64,000 nt of DNA from Lachnospiraceae bacterium (GTDB taxonomy: Bacteria > Bacillota > Clostridia > Lachnospirales > Lachnospiraceae), in the NCBI GenBank assembly GCA_017427775.1, contig JAFRSD010000049.1:1-64000 (forward strand). The letters are read 5' to 3'. Numbering within the stretch: the stretch's first letter is position 1; the number at the start of each line of letters is the position of its first letter. A program made the position numbers and the translations under genes. The notes under the pieces were generated by a model, which saw only the letters and a list, made by a program, of their open reading frames with translations, was not told the origin of the DNA and searched no databases. This document shows positions 63,425-64,000 of this stretch, in pieces.

Positions 63425-64000
63425 TCACACATTTGCCCCTTTGTGAAAGGCCTGCTCCAGGTCTCCGAGAATATCCGACGCATTTTCGATGCCGACGGAC
63501 ATCCGGAGTAACCGGTCCGTAATACCGAGCCGTTGTCGCTGTTCCTCCGGCACATCCGGGTGCGTCTGGATGATCGGATAGGTAATCAGGCTCTCCGTTC
63601 CGCCCAGGCTTTCGGAAAATGTGATCAGCTTTACATTCTTAAGCACCGCCAGAGCAAACTCCGCAGACTTTACCGAGAAAGAAATCATGCCGCTTCCCGC
63701 ATAATAAATCTCCTTCACCTCCGCACGCCCCCGAAGCCAGTCACGTACCGCCTCCGCATTCTTCACGTGCCGCTCCATCCGGAGCGCCAGCGTCTTCATG
63801 CCGCGAAGGCAAAGCCAGCATTCAAACGGACCGAGTGTTGCGCCGGTCGTCTTGCTGATCAGTCTTACACGATCCGCTGCTGCTTCATTTGCGGTACATA
63901 AGAAGCCGCATACCGTATCGTTGTGACCGCTCAGGTATTTGGTTCCCGAGTGGATCACGTAGTCCGCTCCTTCCGCGATCGGATGCTGCAGAAGCGGCGT
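63425..64000 (-). CDS. Cys/Met-metabolism PLP enzyme (cystathionine gamma-synthase/lyase family), partial
   Basis: The frame runs off the right edge, leaving 192 residues of the C-terminal half. The PLP-binding lysine is in VIHSGTKYLSGHNDTVCG, and FECWLCLRGMKTLALRMERH, LGGTESLITYP and ITDRLLRMSVGIE are typical of the family. Synthase and lyase members cannot be separated on this fragment. With the MalY/PatB gene just behind it, a two-step trans-sulfuration (cystathionine made then split to homocysteine) is plausible. Confidence 0.92.
   Translation of the reverse strand, partial: TPLLQHPIAEGADYVIHSGTKYLSGHNDTVCGFLCTANEAAADRVRLISKTTGATLGPFECWLCLRGMKTLALRMERHVKNAEAVRDWLRGRAEVKEIYYAGSGMISFSVKSAEFALAVLKNVKLITFSESLGGTESLITYPIIQTHPDVPEEQRQRLGITDRLLRMSVGIENASDILGDLEQAFHKGANV

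Noticed and set aside
1-64000. tRNA, rRNA, insertion sequence, prophage or biosynthetic gene cluster
   Set aside because: No cloverleaf-like or rRNA-like sequence, transposase, integrase, phage structural gene or synthase gene was recognised on either strand.

Overview
The window looks like chromosome of a low- to mid-GC Clostridia member, most probably Lachnospiraceae. Support: the clustered order apt - rel - MBL hydrolase - hemZ - HD protein - hisS - aspS, an alpha2-type glycyl-tRNA synthetase, a Gram-positive dual-function Rel, cohesin and dockerin modules, strong AGGAGG-like ribosome binding sites, and no outer-membrane genes. Family and genus are inferences from gene content only. No rRNA, tRNA, CRISPR array, insertion sequence or prophage was seen.

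Nearly everything lies on the minus strand; only pepF (39428-41233) and a small membrane-protein gene (41379-41654) are on the plus strand. Positions 1-3234 are accessory: the start of a gene running off the left edge, then two head-to-tail regulator/effector modules. Each begins with an XRE-type helix-turn-helix gene preceded by two copies of an inverted repeat. One encodes a HipA-like kinase and the other a DUF6036-type nucleotidyltransferase. Positions 3250-14240 are core information processing: a PIN-like protein, a YfbR-type nucleotidase, uvrA, uvrB, prfB and secA. Positions 14335-24045 hold a large beta-propeller HD-GYP sensor, an XRE membrane regulator, glyS, ald, a GH43 glycosidase and a membrane protein. 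Positions 24090-28830 hold recO, era and an M16C peptidase.

Positions 28976-34314 are the most unusual block. A membrane-anchored cohesin protein sits next to a secreted SH3/glucosaminidase-like protein with a C-terminal dockerin, and the latter lies directly behind dapF. This suggests a cohesin-dockerin attachment system used for cell-wall work rather than cellulose. Positions 34487-42503 hold acpP, a PH-like protein, a MalY/PatB lyase, a DUF3737 beta-helix protein with an odd start region, an AEC transporter, greA, pepF and upp. Positions 42574-45667 hold a two-component system whose kinase has extra C-terminal membrane segments and is followed by a stack of terminators. Positions 45753-48255 hold a coupled run of membrane-protein genes starting with a 38-codon ORF.

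Positions 48299-58527 form a long apparent operon from apt to galM that joins purine salvage, (p)ppGpp metabolism, haem-type radical SAM chemistry and two tRNA synthetases; its aspartyl-tRNA synthetase is of the archaeal type. The right end has an ECF sigma / anti-sigma pair, a zinc-ribbon membrane protein with a coupled small partner, and a MalY/PatB lyase following a trans-sulfuration enzyme that runs off the edge. Functional calls come from motif and family recognition by eye; no database search was run.
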